Positions 39,096-51,240 of a stretch of DNA of 64,000 nucleotides are shown one piece after another. This DNA is from Vanilla planifolia (taxonomy: Eukaryota > Streptophyta > Magnoliopsida > Asparagales > Orchidaceae), in the NCBI GenBank assembly GCA_023846275.1, contig JAIUJO010000183.1:110745-174744 (forward strand), given 5' to 3'. Position 1 is the first letter of the stretch. Every line of letters begins with the position of its first letter. The translations under genes were made by a program, and so were the position numbers. A model generated the notes under the pieces. The model searched no databases, was not told the origin of the DNA, and saw nothing but the letters and a program-made list of their open reading frames with translations.

Positions 39096-41035
39096 CAAAG
39101 GAGTTCTATGAATACATAGTCCAATTCTTACTTGAAAGATACATACTATAATTTTATTAATACCCTAATGACATAATCTCTTATAAAATGAAACCATATA
39201 TTTTTATGATTTCTTTTGTTATATTGATAAAATTAATTATATAACTTAGCAACAAGCTTAGTCTTTCTCGAATAATTCATTTTTACATAGATTATACTAG
39301 CGTACTAATTTAACTCTAGTGAATTATTTATCACTAAGCCTAAATATTAAATCTTATACTTAATTTTTATATTAACTTTATTTAACTATGAATTATAGAT
39401 ATGACCTGTACCCTTTAGGGCTTCTTCACTAAATATATCTTTTTATGAGAAATACAAATGTACAATGATCAATTTCTCTTTTAGAAACTCATGTTCTAAC
39501 TCGATCATTAGCATATCATTTATTTGATGTTTATGGATTTTGATACTATCAAACTAAAGGAGTCGTTGATTAGCATCTTCTCCATATTTTTTGTTTTCCA
39601 ATTTACTTTCTATATATTTAATAAAACGTTCATCAATGACTCCATCAAATCGTTCAGTGTTTTTAATAATTATTTTTGTAATTAACTCATCAAACACATG
39701 TATAAAGACTCTATCTAATGTCAAATCAAATTAATCAAATGTTTTCATTCTCTTTTCTAATTGAAAGAAAATAACTAATGTAAATCTAAAATGTCATCAC
39801 CAATATCAAAGAATATTATGTTTTGAAACTAAATTAAATTATTTCCAAGCATCTAATATTTATTTTTTTCTTCTTGTACATGCTTACACATTTTTCTAAT
39901 TGAGAGATATAAATTGATCTCATATTTTCTAATCCTTGTAATTATCATATAGATATATTTTTTTATAATATATTAAATTAAAATTATTTTTATCTTTCAA
40001 ATTTTGAAATCAATTCAAAAAAGTCGATGATGGACACATTTTTATTCTTATAAACATTAACTCTAGCAAATTTTAAAAAATCAACGTCAACCACAAATCT
40101 AAGCTTCTTCACATCTTAACTTAAATTATAGTTTTTTAAATAAAATTATCTCTAAAATTCTACTGATTCTTAGGTCATTTTAATCAAAGTTCTACATAAC
40201 ATACATTTTCCTTGGCATTTTTTATATTTAGTTCTTAAGAAAAGTATAATTAAAATAGAAGCTCATACATTTCAAGTTTTAATAACAGATCAAATTATCA
40301 ATAAATCAAATGATCATTCAATCATAGTTCATCATAAAACATGAAGAAACAAATATGGTGTTGACTTGCTTGCAATATTTGAATTCATCTTACAACAATT
40401 GTATGCACTAACTAACAAGCTCCAAATGATTAATATTCATAAATAATAAGTAAATCTATAAATATTTGGTCTTCTAATCTCATATAACTAAGCCACAAAT
40501 TTGCAAGTGAGTTACACCAACTCACATTGCAAGCCCTATCTCTATAAGTCTAAAAATATGGAGACACACTTATAAATTAACTATGCAGTAAATTTAAGAA
40601 CCCAAACTATCTTTTGTTCAATAATGGCAAGGAGTGGATGCTATGATTTTCCAAAGAAATTTTCAAAGTTTGTTTCTTTAGGATTCCACTCATATATATT
40701 ATGCTTTAGATTTATGGATTTTTTAATCTGGCAATTAAATGTAAGATGTATAAATTTTGAACAATAATTACGTAAAATATTGGACTTAATAATTAAATGT
40801 ACACAAAGAAGGAATTGGCATTAAGTTGAACACGTGGATATATGTTTTTTCAATCTATAACTAGTATGTAAACATACATTTTTTTTGTCTATTGGTTGTA
40901 ATACGAAGCAGTTTTAGTACATATGAAGCATTCAAGTGAACATTACTTTTTTCACATAATTGAATGGAGTACCACACACATGTAAATGATTTCAAGTAGA
41001 ACATCACAAAATAAAGTAGCATACACTGAATTTAG
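39095..41035. other. AT-rich, mixed-sequence stretch, not identified
   Basis: This has ordinary mixed AT-rich sequence, unlike the satellite and purine blocks. It lies where the rest of the gag and pol of element A would be expected on the - strand, but I could not recognise a zinc knuckle, protease, integrase or reverse transcriptase motif. One - strand frame near 39605-39700 stays open for about 40 codons and has a Phe-Asp-Glu/Ile-Asp-Glu character, without a match I can name. It may be decayed element A sequence, a different nested insertion, or low-copy DNA. Confidence 0.4.
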
Positions 41036-41945
41036 ATCACGTATTTCCTTTTAAGTGAACCAAATTTTTCTTGTTTTTCTTTAAATAAAGAATTTTCTTC
41101 AGTTAACCTACCATTCTCTAACTTTAAAGCATTATTGTTTGAAACATATTTACACAAAAGAATTTTCTTCAGTTAACCTACCATTCTCTAACTTTAAAGC
41201 ATTATTGCATGCAACATATTTACACAATTCATTTTCACATTCTTTACTCGAAGCATTAGAATATGAAACATTAGAAATATATGCTCGAACTTGATAAGTT
41301 AAGAAAATATTTTCCTCTTTAAGTGCATTGCATTGTTCATGCTATTTAACTATTCTAAATTCATGTTTTGTACAACTTTCCTTAAGATCATCATATATAT
41401 TAATTTTTTTTATTCTTAATAACTAAATTACTAAAATAAATTGATATTTCATCACAAAATTAGAAAAGTAGACTCATGGCTAGAATTAGAAGTAGTTGAT
41501 GTAAGTTTACCTTCATGATTCATCACTAAATTGAGTTTCTTCTTCCTCCTATTCTACTTAATCTTCTTGTTCCTCTTTTTCTTGTCTTCTTTCTATTTGT
41601 GGTTTATCTCCATCTTATCATCACCAATATCTTGACATTCATTCTAACTATACAACTTATCTAATTCTTACATCACCTCAAAATAAAATATACCCTTACA
41701 CAATTTCATAGCAATTTCTTTAGACAATGTACAAAATAAGTAATTTATTCCTTTAACCTTTAATTGAATAAAGTTATTGATGTTTTACTTTTGTCATTAA
41801 GAAGTACAAAAAAGCGAATAAAAAGAACTCACAAATTATCAGCAATCTTTTGAATAAAACTGTTAAAGGCATTTTTCGAAATAAAAAATTTTCACCATTA
41901 AATAAATAATGGAGGATGACCTAATGAATATCCTTCCCACAATGT
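41035..41945 (-). pseudogene. Broken copia gag of element A
   Basis: Gag of this family binds element RNA and forms the virus-like particle in the cytoplasm. Reading 41945 downward on the - strand, fragments appear in the family order. First is a Pro-Pro-Leu-Phe ... Asn-Gly-Glu-Asn box (about 41915-41885), interrupted by a 4-base insertion. Next is a segment like 'NYLFCTLSKE' (about 41750-41700). Then comes an acidic EEEETQFSDES stretch (about 41570-41525). Last is a Lys/Glu/Asn-rich coiled-coil part with YDDLKESCTKHEF, ALKEENIFLTYQV and SSKECENELCKYV (41395-41160). Several in-frame stops and the 70-bp tandem duplication break the frame. It cannot encode a working protein. The match to SIRE-type gag is from family knowledge, not from a search. 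Confidence 0.7.
41091..41230 (-). repeat. 70-bp tandem duplication in the gag remnant
   Basis: Copies at 41091-41160 and 41161-41230 differ at only about six positions. Because 70 is not a multiple of 3, the second copy shifts the reading frame and brings a TAA stop into frame. The coiled-coil segment NNALKLENGRLTEEN is therefore encoded twice in different frames. The duplication is much younger than the element. Confidence 0.9.
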
Positions 41946-42160
41946 TTCATAATTATCAATTATGGGTTTAATTTTCCATAAACAATAATATAAAACAAGC
42001 ACATCAACAAAAGAAAGCTATTTGACAATAAAGTAAAAAAATATTAAAATTGATATTAATAATATAAAAAATTAGAAAATAATTAGAATTAATGATATAA
42101 TAAATTTTCATAAACAAATAAATGATCAACCCAGTGATTTTTCTGACTAAGTGTGGGGAA

Positions 42161-42177
42161 CCCACTTTTATACCAAT
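42161..42177 (-). other. Primer-binding site of element A
   Basis: On the - strand, directly after the LTR end CA, the text is ATTGGTATAAAAGTGGG. It resembles the usual TGGTATCAGAGC complement of the initiator-methionine tRNA 3' end, with some decay. The same place in element B reads ATTAGTATCATAGTGGC, so the two copies support each other. Confidence 0.75.
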
Positions 42178-44138
42178 TGAAGTAAAAAGATTAAGTGAAT
42201 CCCATAAGAGTGGGAAAATTATGGGTTTTAAAATAGATTTCCTTATTTTTAGATTGTATTTATTTTTAATAATTTCTTATTAAAAATAATTTTTTGTTTG
42301 TAGAAAACTTTGATTTATAAATATATTAATTTATACTTATTATGAATAAGAAAACTAAAAATAATAATTAAAATGGTACACTAAAGTTTTAGGTGATTCA
42401 ACTCAAACTAGAACCCATGTCCACCCCAACTAAGGTTTAGAAAAACTCTACTTGTAAAACTACTATAACTTATGATTTTTTTATGGTCCAACTCTACTTA
42501 GAAAATGAAAGCTTAGGGTAATTAGGTTTAATTAGAAGAATTTAGAATTTCATATTGTCATAAGTTACAGGTGCTGTTATGAGAAATTTATGCTAATAGA
42601 ATATGATAGAGCCCTTCTTTAAGATCTAAAAATGTTATCCATATTTAGTAGTCATTTTATTTATAATGGTTACGTAGTTATAAAAAATTTAATTATTGTT
42701 ATTTGAATGTATAAAAAAGTCATTTTAAAAAGTTGCTACTAAACTACTTATAAAGCTTTTCCAAACAACTTAATGCAAACCTAAAATGGTACATGTGATT
42801 GCTACTAAAATAATTGTTAGGTAGGATGAATAGGAGCCATTGGATATGCCAAGAAGAGTTCTCCACCATCCCATCAAATGTTGACAAGGTCGATGAGTTT
42901 AGGACTATTGGATCAATGTGGATTAAATCTAGGTAATTCTATCACATAAGATGTTATTTGGATCATTGGATTAATTATTGATAAAATTGAGTACAATCTC
43001 AACTAAAGAAATCAAATTAGATAATTCAGAGCCATATGATTATAGAATAGATTTTTCATAAGTGGTCTGATAATGTCAAAGAAGATCATAATTATTAGAT
43101 ATCGAGCATGTATCAATCACTTATAGTGGATGAAGTAGTATTATTTGATTGACTCATCAAATGGATGGTTGCTTTGATTAAGATTACTATTTAAAGGTTG
43201 TGGCAATCACTACCATGTAATCACAAAATTGCATGATTTGACAATGTTGAGTCACTTTTGATTTTGGAAGCAAATAAGCACCAAACGATTAGACCCATAT
43301 TACTGAGTAGGAAATTGATTTGCAATTTTTAAAGATTTGCATAGGAGAATTGTGTGAGTTGAACAAGGCTAGCTCCCCCTTGTGTGCTCTAAATTTAATC
43401 ACCTAATTAATTTGTATGGTCATAAGCTTATTAGTTAATTTTTGCTCTTATGTTACCCTTGAAACAAAATATGCCTCACCACTATAGGATTTAGGACTAC
43501 ACAAACAAAGATCAAGACTCATACTGCCTTTCTTTAAATCATTGGTCCTCACATATTACGAAAGCCCGTTGGCCTTGCTCGACCCAAGAACTTAGCATTT
43601 GAGTTTAGCTTGGGATGTGGCTTAATTTTATTCTAATTATGAAAAATTTAACATAATTATCTTTTTGTTTTAATCAAAGTTTAATAATCAACCTAACAAA
43701 AAATTTGGTAACGATACTTAAGTAAAATTTAACCAAGGAAGGAATGGTTTAAAAATAAACTTTTATGTTCCTTAAATCAATGAATCATTTAAGTAGGATT
43801 TGAACCAAGAAAAGAATGATTGAAAAAAAGACTCCTATACACTTTCTAAACGAGAACATTATTAAACCATCAGATAGTTTCAACTATGATTTCAAAGTGA
43901 GATGAATTAATATGTGCCTTATAATCAAAAAAGTAACATTCTATTTCATAAAAAAAAACCTTTTCAAATATGATGTGCATGTATTTAATCCATAAATCTT
44001 GTTAAGCACTCTAAAGTATCTTGAAGACTACTAGTTCATCTTTAAAAGTGCATGGTTGTTTTGTTAAATGTAAATCTATTTCACACTATATAGGCCCATT
44101 AAAAAGTTAAATATTTAAGGTTTAACTCATTAAACACA
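42178..44138 (-). repeat. LTR of element A (1961 bp)
   Basis: On the - strand it starts TGTGTTTAATGAGT and ends ...TTACTTCA just before the primer site. It aligns end to end with the LTR of element B (2021 bp, + strand). Shared landmarks are TTTAATGAGT(T/C)AAAC at the start, a (C/A)TATAGTGGAT(G/A)AAG segment in the middle, and GGTGGAC..GGTTCTA..TTTGA..TGAA.CACCTAAAA near the end. Many substitutions separate the two, so they come from separate or old insertions. No gene is seen inside. Confidence 0.8.
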
Positions 44139-44270
44139 AGAATGACCCAAAAAAATAATGCTTTATATTAATAAAAACTTGTAAAAATAGTTTTAACAAG
44201 ATACAAGATACAAGAAACAAATAGTGACTAACAAAAATTTTTATCATTAAATAATAAGTATTGATTAATT
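44139..44270. repeat. Linker of the 6 kb unit (copy at element A)
   Basis: AT-rich text with ACAAGAAACAAATAGTGACTAACA and CATTAAATAATAAGTATTGATTAATTAAA matches the short linkers at 49680-49785 and 55735-55840. It marks the start of the short purine block after element A. Confidence 0.65.
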
Positions 44271-45690
44271 AAAAAGAGAATGCGAGATAGATTATGTGGT
44301 AGATTCTAATGGAGAAAGGAGAGTAAAGAAAAAATCACAAATAAAGAGTAATCGAGGGAATACAAGTGAATGGAAGAAAGTTAGATTTGTAGAGATAATG
44401 GAAGATAAATAGATAATAAAGAGAATATAATATAGAGTAGGAGTGAATGGAAGAGTGAGAAAGAAAGAGAAAAATATAAGGAAAGTGAATTATATAGTGA
44501 TGAGAAAAAATGAGAAAAAGAGGGGGTAAATGAAATGTGAGAAGATCAAATTGAAAGAGATGCAAAGTGACATAAAATTGATGATACAAAGAACAGATAG
44601 ATAAAAAGATTATAGGGTGATGGAGTGAAAGACAAACAAAGAGAAAGTAGAGAGACTCTTAAATAGAGATAAGATGGAGAGTGATGGAGGAAGTTGAAGG
44701 ATAAGAGAAGATGGAGATCAAAATGAGGAATATAGAAGATGAGGAGAATAAGGACATAGTGAGAGAAGAAGGAAGACATAAAGCAAGATAAAGAAGAGTG
44801 AGAAGGGAAAGATACTATTATGAAAGGTAAATAAAGACAGAATAATGATAAATTGAAATGAGGAAGTGTGTGTGAGAGTATAAGACAGATGAACTTGAGA
44901 GACAAGTAGAGAGGGTAGAGAGATGATGGGACAATGATTGGTAGATAGATAAGGATAGAGAAAAAATGGGTAACAAATAAAGACAATGCAAAACATAGAG
45001 AGGCAAGTGAAAGCTTGCATGAGATAAAAAAAGAAATTGTGGGAAGTGAGAAAGTTAAGAGAGAAATTTGTGAGAGCTATGATTGAGAGAAGAAATTAAG
45101 GAAAGGATAAGACAAGGACAAAGTCGTGAAAGAATGTACAATGTTCAATAGAGAAGACAAGTCAAAAAAGAATATGAGATGGCAAGAATGAGTTAAAAAA
45201 GTGGTATAAGAAAAGATAGAAGAAATGGATAAGAAAAAGATGGCCATATAAAGGAGAATATGATTGATTGAGTTGTAGATTGAGAGGAGATAAAAATAAA
45301 TTAGATGTTAAGGAGATTAATGAGTAATGGAGAAAAGGAAAGGCATTATGAAAGATTTTTATTTAGAAAATCAGATACAAATAGGAGTAAGAGAGAGATA
45401 GACACATAGATGAAGAGAAAGAAGAGCAAATGAATGGTGATAGCTTTAAGAAGAGAGACACATCAAATAATATAGAGTCCAAGAAGAGAGAGATAAGAAA
45501 TAAAGAAAGAATAATTGATGAAGTCAGAAGAGCAACAACGAAAAAAATTAATAGAAATAGAAGATAGAGGCTACGAAGGAATGTTGGAGAGAGGCAAAAA
45601 TGTTTTCTAAGAGAAAAAAATGTAGAAGTGAGAGAACTAATGGATAAAAGGAATATATAAACAGAATGAGAGAACGCTTATTCATAAATC
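44270..45690 (+). repeat. Purine-rich block 3 (short type)
   Basis: A/G-rich + strand. The landmark GAATACAAGTGAATGGAAGAAAG near 44357 corresponds to GAATACAAGTTAAAGAAAGAAAG near 49857 and GATGCAAGTGAAAGAAAGG near 55923. A second landmark, CAAGTGAAAGCTTGCATGAGATA (about 45003), recurs at about 50482 and 56554. These fix it as the same module as blocks 5 and 7. The - strand open frames are artefacts. Confidence 0.8.
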
Positions 45691-47285
45691 TTTGAAATTA
45701 TTCGTTATTGTTGTAAAAAACAATACTTTTCTATCAGAACAACTTTTAACCATTTTGTTTAACAATTATAGTAATTATTAATTACATTTATAGTTCTTAA
45801 GAATAACTTTTATTAATTATGAATAATTGTTATATTAATATTTATAATTATTATTCTTTCACTCTTAAATGCCTCTTAGAAATTAAAGTTATTTAGTTTA
45901 AGAATAATTCTTATTAATTGTAGTTAATATTTCATAATAATTTAAATAAATTAACATAAATTTTCAAATTAATAATTAAATATTTATTACCATAGTTATA
46001 ACTTTAATTTAAAAGACCTTTTTCTTAAACAATTACCACTTACTTATATTGAAAATGTTGAATTAATATAATTAATTGCAATACTAATTAATTACTTATA
46101 ATAATATTTGAAGAATTAGTGATAAGAACAATTATTAGAAAAACTACTGGACGTAACTATTAAAAATTGCTCTAATGATAATTTAATTATAAAAATATTA
46201 TTTTCTTTTGAATTATAATGCTAATAATCTTGGAAAATAGTTAATGTCAATAATTACTAGCATTCCTTTTATTTCATGATGAATGTTTTAGTTGATTCTT
46301 ATAATTATGAAAATTATTCTTAAGAATAATATGAATAAAATCAAAAAAATAAATTTTATTAATTCTTAAATTTTAGTAAAAAAACTACAAAAAACTATTT
46401 ATGGAAAATCTCATAATAACTAATAAATTTTTTTTGTTCTTCTTTTTTTTAATATTTAAAAAAAAGATTATTATTTCGACAATAAAAAATATTTTATCAA
46501 TTAATCAATTAATTATTTAATTATAAAAAAATAAATTAATAATATGTTTCTTATCTAGTTTTATTTTGTTCATATTTTAAAAACATTAATGTGATTGAGA
46601 AATTAATATTATGAAGGAGTAATTATTAAAAATAGGATTAAAAAGAAAGAGACTTAGAACAAGTAGAGCACAAAAATGAACATGAAGAAAACAATAATAA
46701 TACGAAAAAAACAATAAAACAAGGTAATAAGATAAAGAAAAAATGAATGCAGAACTTTTCAAAGATAATTACAAGAATGTGATGAATTCTCCAAACTTAA
46801 TAATAACAACAATAAATGATTCATTATTTTTTTAATGTTTCTCAGTAATATATATTTTTATTAAATTTTTATAATAGTAGTTATTTTTAATGTTTTGTTA
46901 ACACTATTAATAATTTTAAAAAATAATTCATGCTAATAATTTAAGAAAATTGTAATAAAGCATTTTCATAAGTATTGTTATACATTAATTTATTTTATTG
47001 TAATTTTTAATTATAATTAGTTTAATAAAGTATTTTATTCATTATGCCTATTTCTATTTATAACTATTTTTATTATAATATTAAATCTAATTTGTAATTG
47101 ACCATCATCATAATTACAAGCAATTTCGATAACTATTAACAATTACTAAAACTTTTCTTATTTCATAAGAATAAGAATTAATAATTTTTATTTTTATTTT
47201 ACTAATTTTAATATTTTAATCACATTATTCTTCTTTTGATTTGTCTCATGTTTTATATTCCTTTTTTAAATTCTCTTCCAAAATA
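45690..47285. repeat. A/T-only block with A-rich purine patch (copy 3)
   Basis: Almost pure A/T text. A purine-biased patch at about 46610-46800 begins with a TTATGAAGGAGTAATTATTAAA-like segment, similar to TTATTGAGGGAGCATTATGAAA at about 33100. Equivalent patches lie near 52380 and 58190. No gene is seen. Confidence 0.7.
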
Positions 47286-49680
47286 AGACATTGAAGATTG
47301 ACATAAAAAGAATAACTAAAAAGGAAAGAGGGAAATAAAGAACAAATAAAAATTTCAATGGGATGAGATAAAAAAAAAATTTAGAATGTGTCAATAAAAA
47401 CAAATAGATAGACGTAGAGAAACGAGATAAGTAATGGTGGGTGATGAATAAAAAGAGGAATGATGCATGACAAAGTCAAAGTGCTAATGAGAGAGAGTGA
47501 ATGATATAAGAGATTTATATAATAAGATAAGAGAGCAAGAGACAAAAAATAAGAGAAAAAAGATAATGAAAGAGAGTTGGGATTGAGCTAAAACAAGAAA
47601 GTGGTAATGATTAGGAGAGAAATGGAAAAGAGAGGTTTGAAGCATCAAGTCATGGAAAAGGATGGTGGAGTGATAAGTAAGAGATGAGGAAAGATGAGTA
47701 AGTTGAGATAAAATAATTTCAAAAGGATACTAGTAAAAGAGAGTTTAGGAGAGAGTAATAAAATGGATAATAATGATGAGTGTATTAGAGATGGAAAGAA
47801 ATAACAAAGATTTGGTGTAGAGTGATAGAGAAAAAATAGAAAGGGAGAGTTAGAAATAAGAAAAATTAAATAGAGAATAGAATCAGATAAAAGAGTGGAG
47901 GGAAGAGAGTAGGTTAAGGATTTATGAGATAAAGAATGAGAGAGAGAATGTTAAGTAAGAAGTAAAAGAAAAAATATACGCAAAGAGAGATATAGAGGGG
48001 GATAAAGTGCAAAGTGAAATAGAAAAAATAAAAGAGAGAGAGAGAGAGAGATAGTTAAAAATGAAAGATTCTTAGTAAAAAAGGAATTTAGTCATTAAGA
48101 CATGAATAGATAGTGAAGGTGTAAAAAGGAGAGGCATAGAGATAGATGAGAAAAATGGTAAGGATAGAGAAGTGAGAGAATTAAAGAGATCATGATGTGT
48201 GATAAATTATTGAAACGAAATAAAGAGTGTGAAAAAACGAAGGCATGTTGATGAAAAGATAATGTATGAAAGAGAAGAGACATGACTACATGGACAACAA
48301 GAAAGATAAATGAAGAGGGATATAGAGTAAAAAGGAGAACATAAATAAATACTCATGAAGAATGAAAATTGAGAGCAGAGAAGAGATATAATAGAAGATA
48401 GATGAAAAACAGAAAGAGGGAAGAAAAAATAGGGTTGATAAGATGAATAGTAAGAGAAATAAAGAAAGGAGATAGGAGGAGAGAAGTGAGTGATAAAATG
48501 TTGAAATAAATTATACGGAAGATAGAATACTGATGGTTACAAATCATAAACAGATATGGAGAGCAAGAGATGATAAGAATGAGATAGATGTAATTAGAGA
48601 GAAGAGAAAAAGGAGGATAGATTGATAAAAAATAAAGGAAGATATAATAGAATGAGAAATAATGAGTGGAAGAGGTGATTTAGATTAGAGCTAAAGTAGT
48701 AAATACATAAGAGTGAGTGCAGAGTCATCAACGAAATGATAGAGAAAGATAACAAATGAGACTAATACAAATAGATAGAAGAGGTAAAGTGAAAAATAAA
48801 TATATAAGGAAAGGCAAAGTGTAATATATAGCATAAGAGATAGAGATAAATGTAGAACGAGACATACGAAGGTAAGCAATGTGATTAATTGATAAGAATA
48901 AGAGAAGACAAAGAAAGATATAAGTGAAAGGAAAAAAAGAAGAGTAAGAAAGAAGGGTTAAAACAATGGGAGAGAGAAGATGGAGACTATGACAATGATT
49001 GTCATAGAGATAGACCTTATAGATCGAAACATAATCAAACAAAAAGAGAAAAAGCATTAGAGGAAAAAACTTATATAAATTGAAAGGAACTTTGATAGAG
49101 AGATAAAGAGAAAGAGTGAATGGGATGGAGATATAAGAAATAAAGATATAATAAAGAGAGAGAAAATAGATGAGGCAAAAGGGAGTGAAAAGAGATAATA
49201 AGAGAGATAAGTATGGAAATAGAGAGATATAAATTGCAAAGAATGAAAAGGGAGTGAACATTGATAGAGAGAGCATAAATAGATAAAGTTGAAATAGAAA
49301 AAATTATAAATTCTAATACAAATGGAGAAATTTAAAGAGGATAAAAACTACAAATAAAATAAATGATAAAAAACTAAATGGCGAATGATAAAAAGGAAGA
49401 GAAGTTGAGGGAATTAGAGGGAGAGGGGTGTAAGAGAGAGAATTCAACTAAAGAAATTGAATGGTACAAAAGAAGACTATGTTAATAGATAGATGGCAAA
49501 GAAAAAGTGAAATAAAATAAGGAAGTGCTTACAAACATTAAGAAGGTAGGGAAAAAAGAGAGAAGTGATAAAAGGGAAAAGAGAAAAGAGATAGAAAAGT
49601 TTGAGTGAAAAATGAAGAGATTGAGATTGAGAGGCTAAGTTGGAGAGAGGCAAACGACAAATTATGAAATAATAATTTAT
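47285..49680 (+). repeat. Purine-rich block 4 (long type)
   Basis: A/G-rich + strand, 2.4 kb. The start-side landmark GAATGATGCATGACAAAGTC (about 47458) recurs as GAGAATGCATGATAAAGTGAGAG near 59490. The end-side landmark GAGACTATGACAATGATTGTCATAG (about 48984) recurs near 55007. A short (GA)n run is at about 48032-48049. Pyrimidine-strand open frames up to 182 codons are Leu/Ser/Phe-rich artefacts. Confidence 0.8.
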
Positions 49681-49785
49681 AAGACTAAGATCTTGTTATA
49701 AATATAGTTCATAATATTATAAGAAATAATTATGATGATTACTAATATCTATCATTAAATAGTAAATATTTATTATTAAATAAGA
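49680..49785. repeat. Short AT linker between long and short purine blocks
   Basis: It starts AAGACTAAGATCTTGTTATAAA and continues ATATTATAAGAAATAATTATGATGATTACT...ATTAAATAAGAG. The same linker is at 55735-55840 and at 60860-60962. It is the intact form of the site that elements A and B occupy in the other copies. Confidence 0.8.
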
Positions 49786-51240
49786 GAGGGAGAAATAAGT
49801 TATGAAGGTATAGAGAGAGATGTAGAGAAACAAATGATAGATAATGAGACAGAGAGAATACAAGTTAAAGAAAGAAAGTGAGATTCGTAGAGATAAAGGG
49901 AGAGAATGGAAGAGTGAGAAATTAAAAGTTAAAAAATTAAGTATAATGAATTAGAGAGTGAAGACTAAAAGAGAGGAATGTGGAGATAAGAGAATAGAGA
50001 AGAGATAAAATAGAAAGATTATTAAAGCATGAGATACAATAAGTTACAAAGAGAGGAGATAGATAAATAATGTAAGGGAATGCCAAATTCAATGACACAA
50101 TCAAAGGGAAAGGTGAGAGATACTAAAAAAGAGAGAAGGTGGAGTGCTATCAAGGAAGTTGCAAGAAGGTGGAAGAGGGATATGTTCACGGGGCCTAAAG
50201 AAGTAGAAGCAAACATGGAGATAGTAAGAGAAAAAGAAAGAGAAAGAGAGATAAAGAAGACTAAGAAAAGAAAGATATAGCTATAATAGATAGATAGAAG
50301 AGAGATGAGTGATAGATTAAAAATAAGATGTCAATGTGACCATAAAAAAGAGATGGCCTAGAGAAATAGTAAAAAAGGATAGAGGGATATTGATAGAATG
50401 TTAAAGAGATGGAAAAAGAGCAACAAAAAGGCCATATGTCATACAGATGGAAACAAATAGAGGGAATGAGAATGATAGAGAGGCAAGTGATAGTGTGTAC
50501 AAGGTATCAAAAGAAACTGAAAAAAGTGAGAAATTAGGGAGAGAAATAGAAGAAAAAGTAATGAAAGGAGAGATAAAGAGAAAAGATTATGGAAAGGTGG
50601 ATAAAGGTACAAAGATATGAGAAAAAAAGAAAGAGACCTAGTCCAAAGTTGTAAACAAAACTCAAAGCTCAAAAAAGAACTAGAGATATAAAAAATGAGA
50701 TTAAAAAGGACATGTGAAAAGAGAGAAAAAGCGACAAAGAAGAGGAGAGAGAGAAGTATTGACTAATATGTAGTTTTAGTGGAGGCAAAAAGATACAGAT
50801 GTGAGAGAGACTGATGTGTCATAGAGAAATAAAGGTTAGTAGAGATTATAATTAATTGAGAGAAGGAGAAACATGACAAAGTGGGAGAAAAATAAAAAGA
50901 CAATGGTGGTGGCAAAGATAAAAAGAAAGTGATAGTATTAGAAAGGGACACACATCAATGATTGAGAGGCGAAAGATAGAAAAGAAATAGAGAAAAAAGT
51001 GGAAAAGAGGGAGTAGAGCAAGAAAGAAAGAAAATTGTGGGGGATAATGAGAGAAATTACAATAAAGATTGGGATATAATGAGGTAAAAAATTTTTGTGA
51101 GAGAAAAAAGATAGTTGCAAGAGAAACTGTTGTGGATAAAAGAACATAATTAGAGACAAAATAAAGTCAGAGAGAAAAAGAGAGGATGAGTAAGAAGAAT
51201 ACATTAATAATCAAAAATACTGATATAATTGTGAGGAGAA
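49785..51240 (+). repeat. Purine-rich block 5 (short type)
   Basis: A/G-rich + strand, homologous to blocks 3 and 7 by ordered landmarks. A + strand frame at 50080-50280 would encode a Lys/Arg/Glu-rich peptide, as any purine strand does; I do not call it a gene. It ends where AT text with ATTTTTTT begins near 51240. Confidence 0.8.

Larger units (their letters stand above)
41035..44138 (-). mobile_element. Truncated Ty1/copia (SIRE-like) element A
   Basis: On the - strand the order is LTR (44138 to 42178), initiator-Met tRNA primer site, then broken gag (about 41940 to 41035). It is homologous over its LTR and gag start to element B at 60963-63990, in the opposite orientation. No second LTR and no recognisable pol remain. 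The sequence has many stops and indels, so the insertion is old. It interrupts the 6 kb macrosatellite at the linker between the long and short purine blocks. What follows below 41035 may still belong to it. Confidence 0.8.

Noticed and set aside
50080..50280. + strand 66-codon basic frame in purine block 5
   Set aside because: The same composition artefact. The matching positions in blocks 3 and 7 do not preserve it.
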